64,000 nucleotides of DNA from the NCBI RefSeq assembly GCF_001667505.1, contig NZ_LZHZ01000071.1:1-64000 (forward strand), read 5' to 3'. The position numbers and the translations under genes were made by a program. Of the stretch, positions 51,491-59,749 are shown piece by piece (positions within the stretch are counted from its first letter, which is position 1; each line of letters opens with the position of its first letter). The DNA is from Mycobacterium sp. ACS1612. GTDB lineage: Bacteria; Actinomycetota; Actinomycetes; Mycobacteriales; Mycobacteriaceae. Below the pieces are notes generated by a model. The model searched no databases and was not told the origin of the DNA. It saw only the letters and a program-made list of their open reading frames with translations.

Positions 51491-52036
51491 ATGTTGATCA
51501 CAGAAACCCCCAAGATCACCGATCCTTCAGTCACGTTGCCCGAGATCCCTCATGAGGAGTTCTTTGAGGAAGAACTCATGGGCAATGCGCTGGAGCTTCT
51601 TGGATTCTGTCTGTGCAGGCAGCTTGCAATCTTCCGCCTGCTGCTTGGGGCTGGGGATCAGCGCCCACTACCGGATCACCACTTCGCTGCTCGTGGGTGC
51701 GATGTTCGTGGTCTGGCGTGCGTGAACCATTGGCCAAAGGGCACTGCACCACTCCCGGATAGCCGAGTTCCACTGAGCCAGTTCGGACATCGGGTGGCGA
51801 GTCAGCCATTGAACCAATTGAGTATCGCGACAATCGTCGGTCACACCATTAAGCGATCCCATCAGGAGAAGATATGTCGCCTTTTACGATTCGCCCCTTG
51901 GACTCGACGGTGCGCCAGTACCGCAACGCTGGGGTGTGGCGTGATTACGGGTCGATCAGTGATCTGCGCCGATGGCGCGACCAAACACCGAAGCGCTTGG
52001 CAGTCAGCGCATTTCGTGCCTCCGATGCGCCGGTAA
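51491..52036 (+). CDS. Hypothetical ORF, probably frameshifted
   Basis: It starts at the leaderless ATG after operator copy 2 and reads MLITETPKITDPSVTLPEIP followed by acidic residues. After about 35 codons the composition becomes irregular, and the frame runs 163 bases into the ligase gene. In the neighbouring frame the sequence GISAHYRITTSLLVGAMFVVW then a stop looks like a membrane helix, so a frameshift is likely around 51590-51640. Its counterpart position in unit 1 is a cupin, to which I see no similarity. Confidence 0.35.
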   Translation: MLITETPKITDPSVTLPEIPHEEFFEEELMGNALELLGFCLCRQLAIFRLLLGAGDQRPLPDHHFAARGCDVRGLACVNHWPKGTAPLPDSRVPLSQFGHRVASQPLNQLSIATIVGHTIKRSHQEKICRLLRFAPWTRRCASTATLGCGVITGRSVICADGATKHRSAWQSAHFVPPMRR

Positions 52037-53535
52037 AGCTCAGCTATCACGCTTATGCACATCTCGTCGAGCGCTTTGCGGGCGCACTGTACGAACTGGG
52101 CGTGCGGCGCGGCCACGTGGTTGCGATCCAGCTGCCGAACTGGTGGCAGGCGCTGGTGCTGTTCCAGGCCATCGCACGGCTGGGTGCGGTGCAAGCGCCC
52201 TGTATGACCACGATCCGACCCCGTGAGATGGAGCGAATGCTCCACCGGCTGGAAGCCAGCGTCTGCATCACCGTGGACCGGTGGGCGGGTTTCGAGCACG
52301 CCGAAGCGTTGCGGGAGATGGCTTCCCGACTGCCGAGGTTGCGTCACCGGGTTGTCCTCGGGCGGGCCACGAAGGGGGATATCGAATTCACCTCGTTCTT
52401 CGAAGAGACTCTGTGGGAGCAGCGCCACCCCGTGGCGCTGGACGATGTCAGGGAGGATCCCGACGCTGTTTCGGCAGTGTTTTTCACTTCGGGAACCACA
52501 GGAGAGCCCAAAGCCGCGCTGCACACCGAAAACACGCTGTCCACAACCACCGTCGCCGTCTGCGAGATCATGGACATCCAGTCCTCGGACGTGTTGTTCA
52601 GCCCGCACGCCCTGATGCACATGGCGGCGCAGATGTCGGCCAGATCAGCCTTGCAGACCGGCGCCTCGATCGTCCTGCTCGACTCCTGGTCGGGGCCACG
52701 GGGGCTGGAGGTGATGGCCGAGAGCGGCACCACGCGACTGGCGATAGTCGCACCAATCTTCGTCAATGACTTGATCACAACGCTCGGGGACCGGCCCGGT
52801 TCGCAAGTTCTTCCGGCCCTGCGCACGGTCGCCACCGGCGCCACGACTATCCCGGCACCACTGGCCGCAGCAGTCGCGGAGACGTTCGGCCTACCGCTGC
52901 AGACCACTTGGGCGATGACAGAGACCGGTGTGGCGACGATGACCCGGAGCCACGACCCGCCGGACTGGGCCGCCCACAGCGATGGTAGACCGGTGCTGTC
53001 AGTGGAACTGGACCTGCGATCCGACGGCGAGATCAGCCGCGAGCGACCCGGTGAACTATTCGTGCGAAGCGGGGGCGTATGTGTAGCGACAGTGGGACGT
53101 GACACCGGCACTGTGGTGGTCATCGCCGAGCATGACGACGGCTGGTATGCCACAGGCGACTTGGCGGTGCCCGATGGGCGCGGAGGGATTCGGCTGATGG
53201 GCCGCGTCGGCGACAGGATTGGCGGGGTATTCATGATTCCGGTGGCCGACGTCGAATCTGAGTTGCTGCGACATTCCGGCGTTCGGGACGTGGCGCTGGT
53301 CGGCTATCCGGACGGGCAGGGAGGTGAGCTGGCCTGTGCGGTCGTCGTTCCCACCGGGACACCTCCGGTCACTCTGGACGAACTTCGTCGGCATCTCGAC
53401 GGCCTAGGCATGACGGATTGGTATCTGCCCAGCCGGCTCGAGTGTGTCGACACTCTTCCTCGCAACGGCACCGGAAAGGTCCGCAAGGAGTTGCTGCGAC
53501 GCTGGCTGAGGGGCGAAGCCGACCTCACCGACTGA
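51874..53535 (+). CDS. Acyl-CoA synthetase / AMP-dependent ligase (copy 2)
   Basis: 553 residues from ATG 51874, preceded by AGGAGA. P-loop TSGTTGEPKAALHT near residue 209, TTWAMTETG, hinge YATGDLAV and catalytic lysine in TGKVRKELL. It shares the N-terminal RQYRNAGVWRDYGSISDL style and whole-length similarity with the ligase at 30154-31806. Unlike that copy, it is not followed by a glycosyltransferase; the next gene is CAR, after 472 bases. An acyl-CoA or acyl-AMP product is expected. The natural acid is unknown. Confidence 0.9.
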   Translation: MSPFTIRPLDSTVRQYRNAGVWRDYGSISDLRRWRDQTPKRLAVSAFRASDAPVKLSYHAYAHLVERFAGALYELGVRRGHVVAIQLPNWWQALVLFQAIARLGAVQAPCMTTIRPREMERMLHRLEASVCITVDRWAGFEHAEALREMASRLPRLRHRVVLGRATKGDIEFTSFFEETLWEQRHPVALDDVREDPDAVSAVFFTSGTTGEPKAALHTENTLSTTTVAVCEIMDIQSSDVLFSPHALMHMAAQMSARSALQTGASIVLLDSWSGPRGLEVMAESGTTRLAIVAPIFVNDLITTLGDRPGSQVLPALRTVATGATTIPAPLAAAVAETFGLPLQTTWAMTETGVATMTRSHDPPDWAAHSDGRPVLSVELDLRSDGEISRERPGELFVRSGGVCVATVGRDTGTVVVIAEHDDGWYATGDLAVPDGRGGIRLMGRVGDRIGGVFMIPVADVESELLRHSGVRDVALVGYPDGQGGELACAVVVPTGTPPVTLDELRRHLDGLGMTDWYLPSRLECVDTLPRNGTGKVRKELLRRWLRGEADLTD

Positions 53536-53821
53536 TACCATCCCGTTTCGTGAGGCGACACCCTTAAGGGCTCAGGCGTGCGCGACTGCCCGGCCCTGGC
53601 GGCGCTCGTAGCGACCCAACCCGTGCCGCCCTAACTTGAACCGGCCTTGATTACAGTGCACGGCAACAGTATTCACGGACATATTCGTGTGGCTGATGCA
53701 GCCTCCCGCCAGAGCGGACGCAGTCGATAACTGCACAGGCGTATTCGGTTAGTCCGGGCAGAGAACCGTAAACCTTCTACCACAACACATCCGGCGACGA
53801 ACACTGCTTACGGTGGTGAAA

Positions 53822-53880
53822 CCGGCCCCAATGAATCAAGGACGATTGGCCCCCCAATATGCAGCTTCCAGACCAATAAT
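53822..53880 (+). promoter_or_regulatory. MocR-type operator and promoter, copy 3 (before CAR)
   Basis: CCGGCCCCA (53822-53830) and TTGGCCCCC (53846-53854) are spaced by 24 bases, as in copies 1 and 2. The hexamer AATAAT at 53875-53880 starts 28 bases after the second TGGCCC and keeps the key A2 and T6 of a -10. The first half-site has C for T, so it is the weakest copy. It implies control of CAR by a MocR regulator. Confidence 0.6.
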
Positions 53881-53885
53881 TGGGT

Positions 53886-53939
53886 AACACGCAGCATTAG
53901 GTCTGCGTGTTCTGTTGGGTCCGTCTGTGGCCCAACAGA
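53886..53939 (+). promoter_or_regulatory. Tandem hairpins at the predicted 5' end of the CAR transcript
   Basis: AACACGCAG (53886-53894) pairs perfectly with CTGCGTGTT (53903-53911); directly next, TCTGTTGGG (53911-53919) pairs with CCCAACAGA (53931-53939). Each stem is nine base pairs. If the -10 at 53875-53880 is used, the transcript begins almost exactly at the first stem. They may stabilise the mRNA or control initiation; no T-run follows, so they are not clear terminators. Confidence 0.55.
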
Positions 53940-54007
53940 TTCAGAGATCGCGGCGAAGGTCTAATCCACCGACGTAGCGTACTTCCTATGATAACCGAGG
54001 ACCGTGG

Positions 54008-57000
54008 ATGTCGAGTGATACCCGTGAACAGCGGCTCCTGTGCCGCATTTCGCACCTGTATGCCACTGACCAGCAGTTCGCCGATGCCCGGCCGAACGAT
54101 TCGATTACGCGTGCGATCGAATCGCCCGAGCTGGGGCTGTCCCAGATAGTTCGGGCCGTGCTCGACGGCTACGCGGACCGCCCCGCGCTAGGCGAGCGCG
54201 CCGTCGAGTTCGTCACCGACCCCGCGACGGGTCGCACCTCGGTGTCGCTGCTCCCCCGCTTCGACACCATCACCTATCGCGAGTTGTCCGACCGCGTTGA
54301 TGCTGTCGCTGCCGCGCTGACGCACAGCCCGGTTCAACCGGGTGACCGCGTCGCGATCCTTGGGTTCACGAGCATCGACTACACCATCATCGACATGGCG
54401 CTGCCACGTCTCGGTGCGATAGCCGTGCCCCTGCAGACGAGTGCACCGGTCGCCCAACTGCGACCCATCACCGCCGAGACCGAACCGGCGGTCATCGCGT
54501 CGAGCGTTGAATTCGTCGACGACGCAGTCGAACTCATCTTGACCGGCCATTGCGCATCGCGGTTGGTCGTCTTCGACTACCACGCTGAGGTGGACGATCA
54601 CCGCGATGTCCTGGCTGCCGCGACCACGCGGCTTGCCCAAAGTCCTGTTGTCGTCGAGACGTTGGCCGAGGTGCTGACCCGCGGCGATTCGTTGCAGACG
54701 CCACCGGCGTTTGAGTTCGGCGACGACACATTGGCGATGCTGATCTACACCTCCGGCAGCACCGGCACGCCGAAGGGCGCCATGTGCACCGCGAAGGCGC
54801 TCGCCAACTCGTGGCGCCGGTCCAGCGGGACGGTCTGGAATACCGGTGGCGCGACCCCGACCATCACGTTGAATTTCATGCCGATGAGTCACGTGATGGG
54901 GCGCAGCATTTTGTACGCCACGCTAGGGTCCGGTGGCACTGCGTATTTCGTTGCCGAAAGCGATCTTTCGACGTTCTTCGAGGATCTGGCGCTGGTCCGG
55001 CCCACACGGTTGAGCTTTGTTCCGCGGATTTGGGACATGCTTCTCCAGAAGTACCAGAACGAGGTCGAGCGGCGAACCGCCGATGGTGCAGACCGCTGGG
55101 CGGTGGAGGCCGACGTGCTGGCCGACATGCGCAGGACCCTGCTCGGTGGCCGGTTCATCTCAGCGGCAACCGGGTCGGCGCCGATCTCTGCGGAGATGAA
55201 GACGTTCGTCGAAACACTGCTGGACCTTCACTTGTCCGATGGTTATGGCTCCACCGAGGCGGGCCCGGTTCTGACCGACGGTCGGGTGCAGCGGCCGCCG
55301 GTGATCGACTACAAGCTGGTCGATGTGCCGGATCTTGGCTACTTCAGTACCGACCGTCCGTATCCGCGTGGCGAGTTGTTGCTCAAGTCCGAGGCGATGT
55401 TCCCCGGTTACTATCGGCGGCCCGAGGTCACCGCCGAGGTGTTCGACGACGACGGCTACTACCGGACCGGCGACATCGTCGCCGAGTTGGGTGCTGACCG
55501 GTTGGAGTATGTGGACCGGCGCAACAATGTGCTCAAGCTGTCTCAGGGCGAGTTCGTCACGGTGGCGAAGCTGGAGGCGGTGTTCGGTGACAGCCCGCTG
55601 GTGCGCCAGATTTTCGTCTACGGCAACAGTGCGCGGTCGTATCTGCTGGCGGTGATCGTGCCCACCCCCGAGGCGCTGGCACGCTGGTCCGAAGACGAAC
55701 TCAAACCGCTGATCAGCGAATCGCTGCAGGAGGTCGCGAAGGCCGCGAACCTGCAGTCCTATGAGATTCCGCGCGACTTCATCATCGAGACAACACCGTT
55801 CACGCTGGAGAACGGGCTGTTGACCGGTATCCGCAAGCTCGCGCGGCCCAAGGTCACGCAGCACTACCGCGATCGGCTCGAACAGCTCTACACCGACCTG
55901 GCCGACAGCCAGGCCAACGAACTACGCCAGTTGCGCCGCCACGGCGCCGATCGTCCGGTGCTCGAGACCATCAGCCGGGCGGCAGGCGCGCTGCTGGGTG
56001 CGGCGGCAACCGACCTACAGCCCGACGCGCACTTCACCGATCTGGGCGGAGATTCGCTGTCGGCGTTGACCTTCGCCACCCTGCTGCACGAGATCTTCGA
56101 CATCGAGGTGCCCGTCGGCGTGATCGTCAGCCCCGCCACCGACCTGGCCGCGCTGGCGGCCTACATCGCGGCCCAACGCCAACCCGGCAGCAAACGGCCG
56201 ACATTCGCCTCGGTGCACGGCCGGAACGCCACCGAGGTACACGCCAGTGACCTGACGCTGGATAAGTTCCTCGACGCCAAGACCCTGGCCGCCGCACCGT
56301 CGCTGCCCGCGCCCAGCAGCGAGGTGCGCACCGTACTGCTCACCGGCGCCACCGGATTCCTGGGCCGCTACCTGGCGCTGGAATGGCTGCAACGGATGGA
56401 CCTGGTCGACGGCACGGTGATCGCCCTGGTCCGCGGCAAAGACGACGCCGCCGCCCGGGCCCGGCTAGACCAAACGTTCGACAGCGGTGACGCCGAACTG
56501 CTGCGCCACTACCAGCAGTTGGCGGCCGATCACCTCGAGGTGATCGCCGGCGACAAGGGGGAAGCCAACCTCGGCCTGGACCAGGCGACCTGGCAGCGGC
56601 TGGCAGACACCGTCGATTTGATCGTCGACCCCGCCGCGTTGGTCAACCACGTGCTGCCCTACAGCCAGCTGTTCGGCCCGAACGCCCTGGGCACCGCCGA
56701 ACTGATCCGCATCGCGCTGAGCACCAAGCACAAGCCCTACATCTACGTCTCGACCATCGGTGTGGGTGCGGGCATCGAACCCGGCCAGTTCACCGAGGAC
56801 GGCGACGTGCGCCTCTACAGCGCCACCCGCAAAGTCGACGACAGCTACGCCAACGGCTACGCCAACAGCAAATGGGCCGGTGAGGTACTGCTGCGCGAGG
56901 CCAACGACCTGTGCGGCCTTCCCGTCTCGGTGTTCCGCTGCGACATGATCCTCGCCGACACCACCTATGCCGGCCAGCTCAACGTGCCCGACATGTTCAC

Positions 57001-57649
57001 CCGGCTGATGCTGAGCCTGGTGGCCACCGGGATCGCACCCGACTCCTTCTACGAACTCGACGCCAACGGCAACCGGCAACCGGCGCACTACGACGGCCTG
57101 CCGGTGGAATTCATCGCCGAGGCCATCTCCACACTAGGGACCCACCTGGGCGAAGGGTTCCAGACCTATCACGTGATGAACCCCTACGACGACGGCATCG
57201 GGCTCGACGAATACGTCGACTGGCTCATCGACGCCGGATTCGCTGTACGCCGCGTCGGCGACTACGCCGGCTGGCTGCACCGCTTCCACACCGCGATGCG
57301 CGCCCTGCCCGAACACCAGCGCCAAGCCTCACTGCTACCGCTGCTGCACAACTATCAGCATCCCCAACCACCGATCCACGGATCCATCGCCCCAACCGAC
57401 CGATTCCGCACCGCCGTGCAAGAGGCGAAAATCGGCCCCGACAAAGACATCCCACACGTAACGCGGGACATCATCATCAAATACATCACCGACCTACAAC
57501 TACTCGGCCTGGTGTCACTGCTCGACGTCAACGAAAGTGCCGGCTCGAGGACGATGAGTGCCATCAACCGCACAGCCTCGCGGGATTCGACCGCCTCACG
57601 GCCAGAGGGAAACGGAACGGCGTGCGCTCCAAGAGAAAATTACCTATGA
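54008..57649 (+). CDS. car: Carboxylic acid reductase (CAR, FadD9-like)
   Basis: 1213 residues: adenylation domain (YTSGSTGTPKGAM near 240, DGYGSTEAG near 413, YRTGD, LKLSQGEFV), carrier protein (LGGDSLSALTF near 680), and reductase (VLLTGATGFLGRYLALEW near 776, YANSK near 956). It reduces free carboxylic acids to aldehydes with ATP and NADPH after phosphopantetheinylation. The start MSSDTREQRLLCRISHLYAT aligns with my memory of M. marinum CAR. That protein ends LLGLL; here the frame continues as LLGLVSLL for about 39 more residues. The reductase part is strikingly similar to the NRPS reductase at the window start. Confidence 0.95.
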   Translation: MSSDTREQRLLCRISHLYATDQQFADARPNDSITRAIESPELGLSQIVRAVLDGYADRPALGERAVEFVTDPATGRTSVSLLPRFDTITYRELSDRVDAVAAALTHSPVQPGDRVAILGFTSIDYTIIDMALPRLGAIAVPLQTSAPVAQLRPITAETEPAVIASSVEFVDDAVELILTGHCASRLVVFDYHAEVDDHRDVLAAATTRLAQSPVVVETLAEVLTRGDSLQTPPAFEFGDDTLAMLIYTSGSTGTPKGAMCTAKALANSWRRSSGTVWNTGGATPTITLNFMPMSHVMGRSILYATLGSGGTAYFVAESDLSTFFEDLALVRPTRLSFVPRIWDMLLQKYQNEVERRTADGADRWAVEADVLADMRRTLLGGRFISAATGSAPISAEMKTFVETLLDLHLSDGYGSTEAGPVLTDGRVQRPPVIDYKLVDVPDLGYFSTDRPYPRGELLLKSEAMFPGYYRRPEVTAEVFDDDGYYRTGDIVAELGADRLEYVDRRNNVLKLSQGEFVTVAKLEAVFGDSPLVRQIFVYGNSARSYLLAVIVPTPEALARWSEDELKPLISESLQEVAKAANLQSYEIPRDFIIETTPFTLENGLLTGIRKLARPKVTQHYRDRLEQLYTDLADSQANELRQLRRHGADRPVLETISRAAGALLGAAATDLQPDAHFTDLGGDSLSALTFATLLHEIFDIEVPVGVIVSPATDLAALAAYIAAQRQPGSKRPTFASVHGRNATEVHASDLTLDKFLDAKTLAAAPSLPAPSSEVRTVLLTGATGFLGRYLALEWLQRMDLVDGTVIALVRGKDDAAARARLDQTFDSGDAELLRHYQQLAADHLEVIAGDKGEANLGLDQATWQRLADTVDLIVDPAALVNHVLPYSQLFGPNALGTAELIRIALSTKHKPYIYVSTIGVGAGIEPGQFTEDGDVRLYSATRKVDDSYANGYANSKWAGEVLLREANDLCGLPVSVFRCDMILADTTYAGQLNVPDMFTRLMLSLVATGIAPDSFYELDANGNRQPAHYDGLPVEFIAEAISTLGTHLGEGFQTYHVMNPYDDGIGLDEYVDWLIDAGFAVRRVGDYAGWLHRFHTAMRALPEHQRQASLLPLLHNYQHPQPPIHGSIAPTDRFRTAVQEAKIGPDKDIPHVTRDIIIKYITDLQLLGLVSLLDVNESAGSRTMSAINRTASRDSTASRPEGNGTACAPRENYL

Positions 57650-57659
57650 CGGTGCGGCG

Positions 57660-58826
57660 ATGACCATCGCCGACTGCGATCGACTGCGTGAACTCGCGGC
57701 GACCGAGGCCTCGTTGCGGCGCATTGCAATGCTCGTCGCCAACGGCGCACCCCCAGAAACGGTGTTCGGCGCCGTCACCAAGGAAGCCCTTCGCCGATTC
57801 GGCTCCGGCACCGCCCGGATGATTCGCTACGAGATAGACGGAACCGCAACAATCTTGGCCAACGAAGGTACAGTCGGTCCACACGTCAACGTCGGTCAAG
57901 TGTGGAAGAACTTTCCCGAAGCCGGCCTGACGGCGACCATCCGGCGCACCGGCGCACCGGCCCGGGTCGACGACTACCGCGATATACCGGGCGGGAAACC
58001 GTACGTCGACGAAGGACTGCGCTGCGCCGTCGGTATGCCCATCACTGTCAACGGTCGACTCTGGGGCATGATCGCCGTCGGATCCGCAGAGGGCCCATTG
58101 CCGTCGTGCACCGAGCTCCGCATGATGGAATTCACCGATCTCCTTTCGACCGCCATCGCCACGGCTCACCATCGCGCGGAGCTGATCGCATCGCGCGCAC
58201 GAGTCGTCTCCTCCACAGACGAAGCCCGCAGGCGGATCACTCGCGATCTGCACGACGGCGCGCAGCAACGTCTCGTAGCACTGGCTCTGCGACTGCGGAC
58301 CGCAGCAGAGTCGTGTACCGATCTCCAAGCTGCTCGCGACAGTCTGCACGCCGCCGTAACCGACGCCGTTGAGATCAACAATCAACTACGGGAAGTCACC
58401 CAGGGGATACACCCTGCGATTTTGTCCGAAGCCGGACTGGGCCCGGCCCTGCGAGCACTCGGACGGCGATCCGCCATCCCGGCGGATGTCTGGGTTTCCT
58501 TCACCGACCGATTGCCGCCATCGATCGAAGTCGCTGCGTACTATGTGGTTTCGGAGATGCTCACGAACGCTGCGAAGCACGCCGGGGCGACTGCGGTTCA
58601 AATCCGCGCCCACCTCTATGCCGACCAGCTACACGTGTCGGTCCGAGACGACGGAATCGGCGGGGCGAATTCGGCAGGCTCCGGCATCATCGGTCTTCGC
58701 GACCGCGTGGACGCTCTGGGCGGAACCTTGGAAGTCACAAGCGCGCCGGGCCAAGGAACCGTCGGCATTTGTCAGCTGCCGACGGTGCCCCCACCGGGAC
58801 CACCGTGCGCATGTTTCACCCACTGA
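57660..58826 (+). CDS. GAF-domain histidine kinase (NarL/DesK-type)
   Basis: 388 residues from ATG 57660. Residues ~10-165 form a GAF domain (ATEASLRRIAMLVANGAPPE at its start, then KPYVDEGLRCAVGMPITVNG). The phosphoacceptor box is RRITRDLHDGAQQRLVALAL near residue 195, the N box is SEMLTNAAKHAGAT, and the G box is GSGIIGLRDRVDALGG. No transmembrane helix is seen, so it senses a cytoplasmic signal. Its response regulator is not adjacent. The CAR reading frame ends ten bases before this start, so expression may be linked. A start in a longer overlapping frame at 57558 is less likely. Confidence 0.86.
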   Translation: MTIADCDRLRELAATEASLRRIAMLVANGAPPETVFGAVTKEALRRFGSGTARMIRYEIDGTATILANEGTVGPHVNVGQVWKNFPEAGLTATIRRTGAPARVDDYRDIPGGKPYVDEGLRCAVGMPITVNGRLWGMIAVGSAEGPLPSCTELRMMEFTDLLSTAIATAHHRAELIASRARVVSSTDEARRRITRDLHDGAQQRLVALALRLRTAAESCTDLQAARDSLHAAVTDAVEINNQLREVTQGIHPAILSEAGLGPALRALGRRSAIPADVWVSFTDRLPPSIEVAAYYVVSEMLTNAAKHAGATAVQIRAHLYADQLHVSVRDDGIGGANSAGSGIIGLRDRVDALGGTLEVTSAPGQGTVGICQLPTVPPPGPPCACFTH

Positions 58827-58849
58827 GGGGTCCACGCTGCGAGGGCCGG

Positions 58850-59749
58850 CTAGTGCCCAACAGGTGGCGATCGCAGAATTTTCAGCGCACCGGGCACGGC
58901 TGACACCTCAACCGGCAGCGGGCACACGTATTCGCCGTCGGCGTAGGCGTTGATGCCGGGGGAGTCGACGGTGGTGGTACGGGCCCGCGTGGTGCGCACC
59001 TCGTCGAGGTCGACGTGCGTGCCCTTGAACACGGTGGGGAACAGACGAATCAACTTCGTGCGCGACGCCGACGCCACCATCGTTACGTCGAGTTGGCCGT
59101 CGGTCGGGTCGGCGTTCGGACAGATCAGCATGCCGCCGCCATAGCTGCGGGTGTTGCCGAAAGCCGCGAGCGTCAACTCGGTCTCGAGTTCGCGTCCGTC
59201 GAACGACAACCGGAACGGCAACAACCGCAACTTGGACAGCTCGGCCACCATCGCCAGGTTGTAGCGCATCCGGCCGTGCGGCCACCGCATCCGGTTGGTG
59301 CGGTCGGTGACAAGCGAGTCGAAGCCCGCGGCCATCACGGTGCCGAACCATCTTTCGGTGCCGTCGGCGCCGACGATCCGGCCCAGGTCCACGGTGCTGA
59401 TGATGCCGTCGACGATGACGTCAGCCGCGGCCTCGGGATCCCTTGTGGCAATACCGAATTCGCGGGCATGGTCATTCCCGGTACCCGCCGGAATGATGCC
59501 GAGCGGTATCCCACTTCGGGCCAGCACTTGCAGAGCCAGGGAGATGATGCCGTCGCCACCGACCACCACGAGCGCGTCCATGCCGCGCTCGAGCGCTCCT
59601 TCGACCAGGCGGCGGGCGTGTTCGGCGTCGGTGCCCGCGATCGCGACGACGTCGACGCCGCGTCGATGCAACTGCTTGACCGCGCGTTCGGCGGCATGCG
59701 GTGCGCTGCCGTGTCCCGATGCCGGATTGGTCAGGACGGTGACTCTCAC
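58850..59749 (-). CDS. dagK: Diacylglycerol/lipid kinase
   Basis: 299 residues from GTG 59749 (MRVTVLTNPASGHGS). Lipid-kinase motifs are ALVVVGGDGIISLAL near residue 60, IPAGTGNDHAREFG near 88 and the DPTDGQLDVTMV segment. It phosphorylates diacylglycerol or a related lipid at the membrane. The start overlaps the FAD-oxidase stop (GTGA), so the two are coupled. The order matches the M. tuberculosis Rv2251-Rv2252 pair as I recall it. Gene identity as the Rv2252-type kinase is inferred from that and from the motifs. Confidence 0.9.
   Translation of the reverse strand: MRVTVLTNPASGHGSAPHAAERAVKQLHRRGVDVVAIAGTDAEHARRLVEGALERGMDALVVVGGDGIISLALQVLARSGIPLGIIPAGTGNDHAREFGIATRDPEAAADVIVDGIISTVDLGRIVGADGTERWFGTVMAAGFDSLVTDRTNRMRWPHGRMRYNLAMVAELSKLRLLPFRLSFDGRELETELTLAAFGNTRSYGGGMLICPNADPTDGQLDVTMVASASRTKLIRLFPTVFKGTHVDLDEVRTTRARTTTVDSPGINAYADGEYVCPLPVEVSAVPGALKILRSPPVGH

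Larger units (their letters stand above)
53536..54007. other. Intergenic region upstream of CAR
   Basis: 472 bp, visibly less GC-rich than its surroundings. No gene is supported. From left to right it contains a small palindrome CCCTTAAGGG near 53562, the third TGGCCC-type operator with a -10 at 53822-53880, and two adjacent hairpins at 53886-53939, then 68 bases to the CAR start. Confidence 0.6.

Noticed and set aside
53886..53939. Tandem hairpins as a rho-independent terminator for ligase 2
   Set aside because: They lie 350 bases after the ligase stop, lack a T-run and follow a good -10; a leader role fits better, though not proven.
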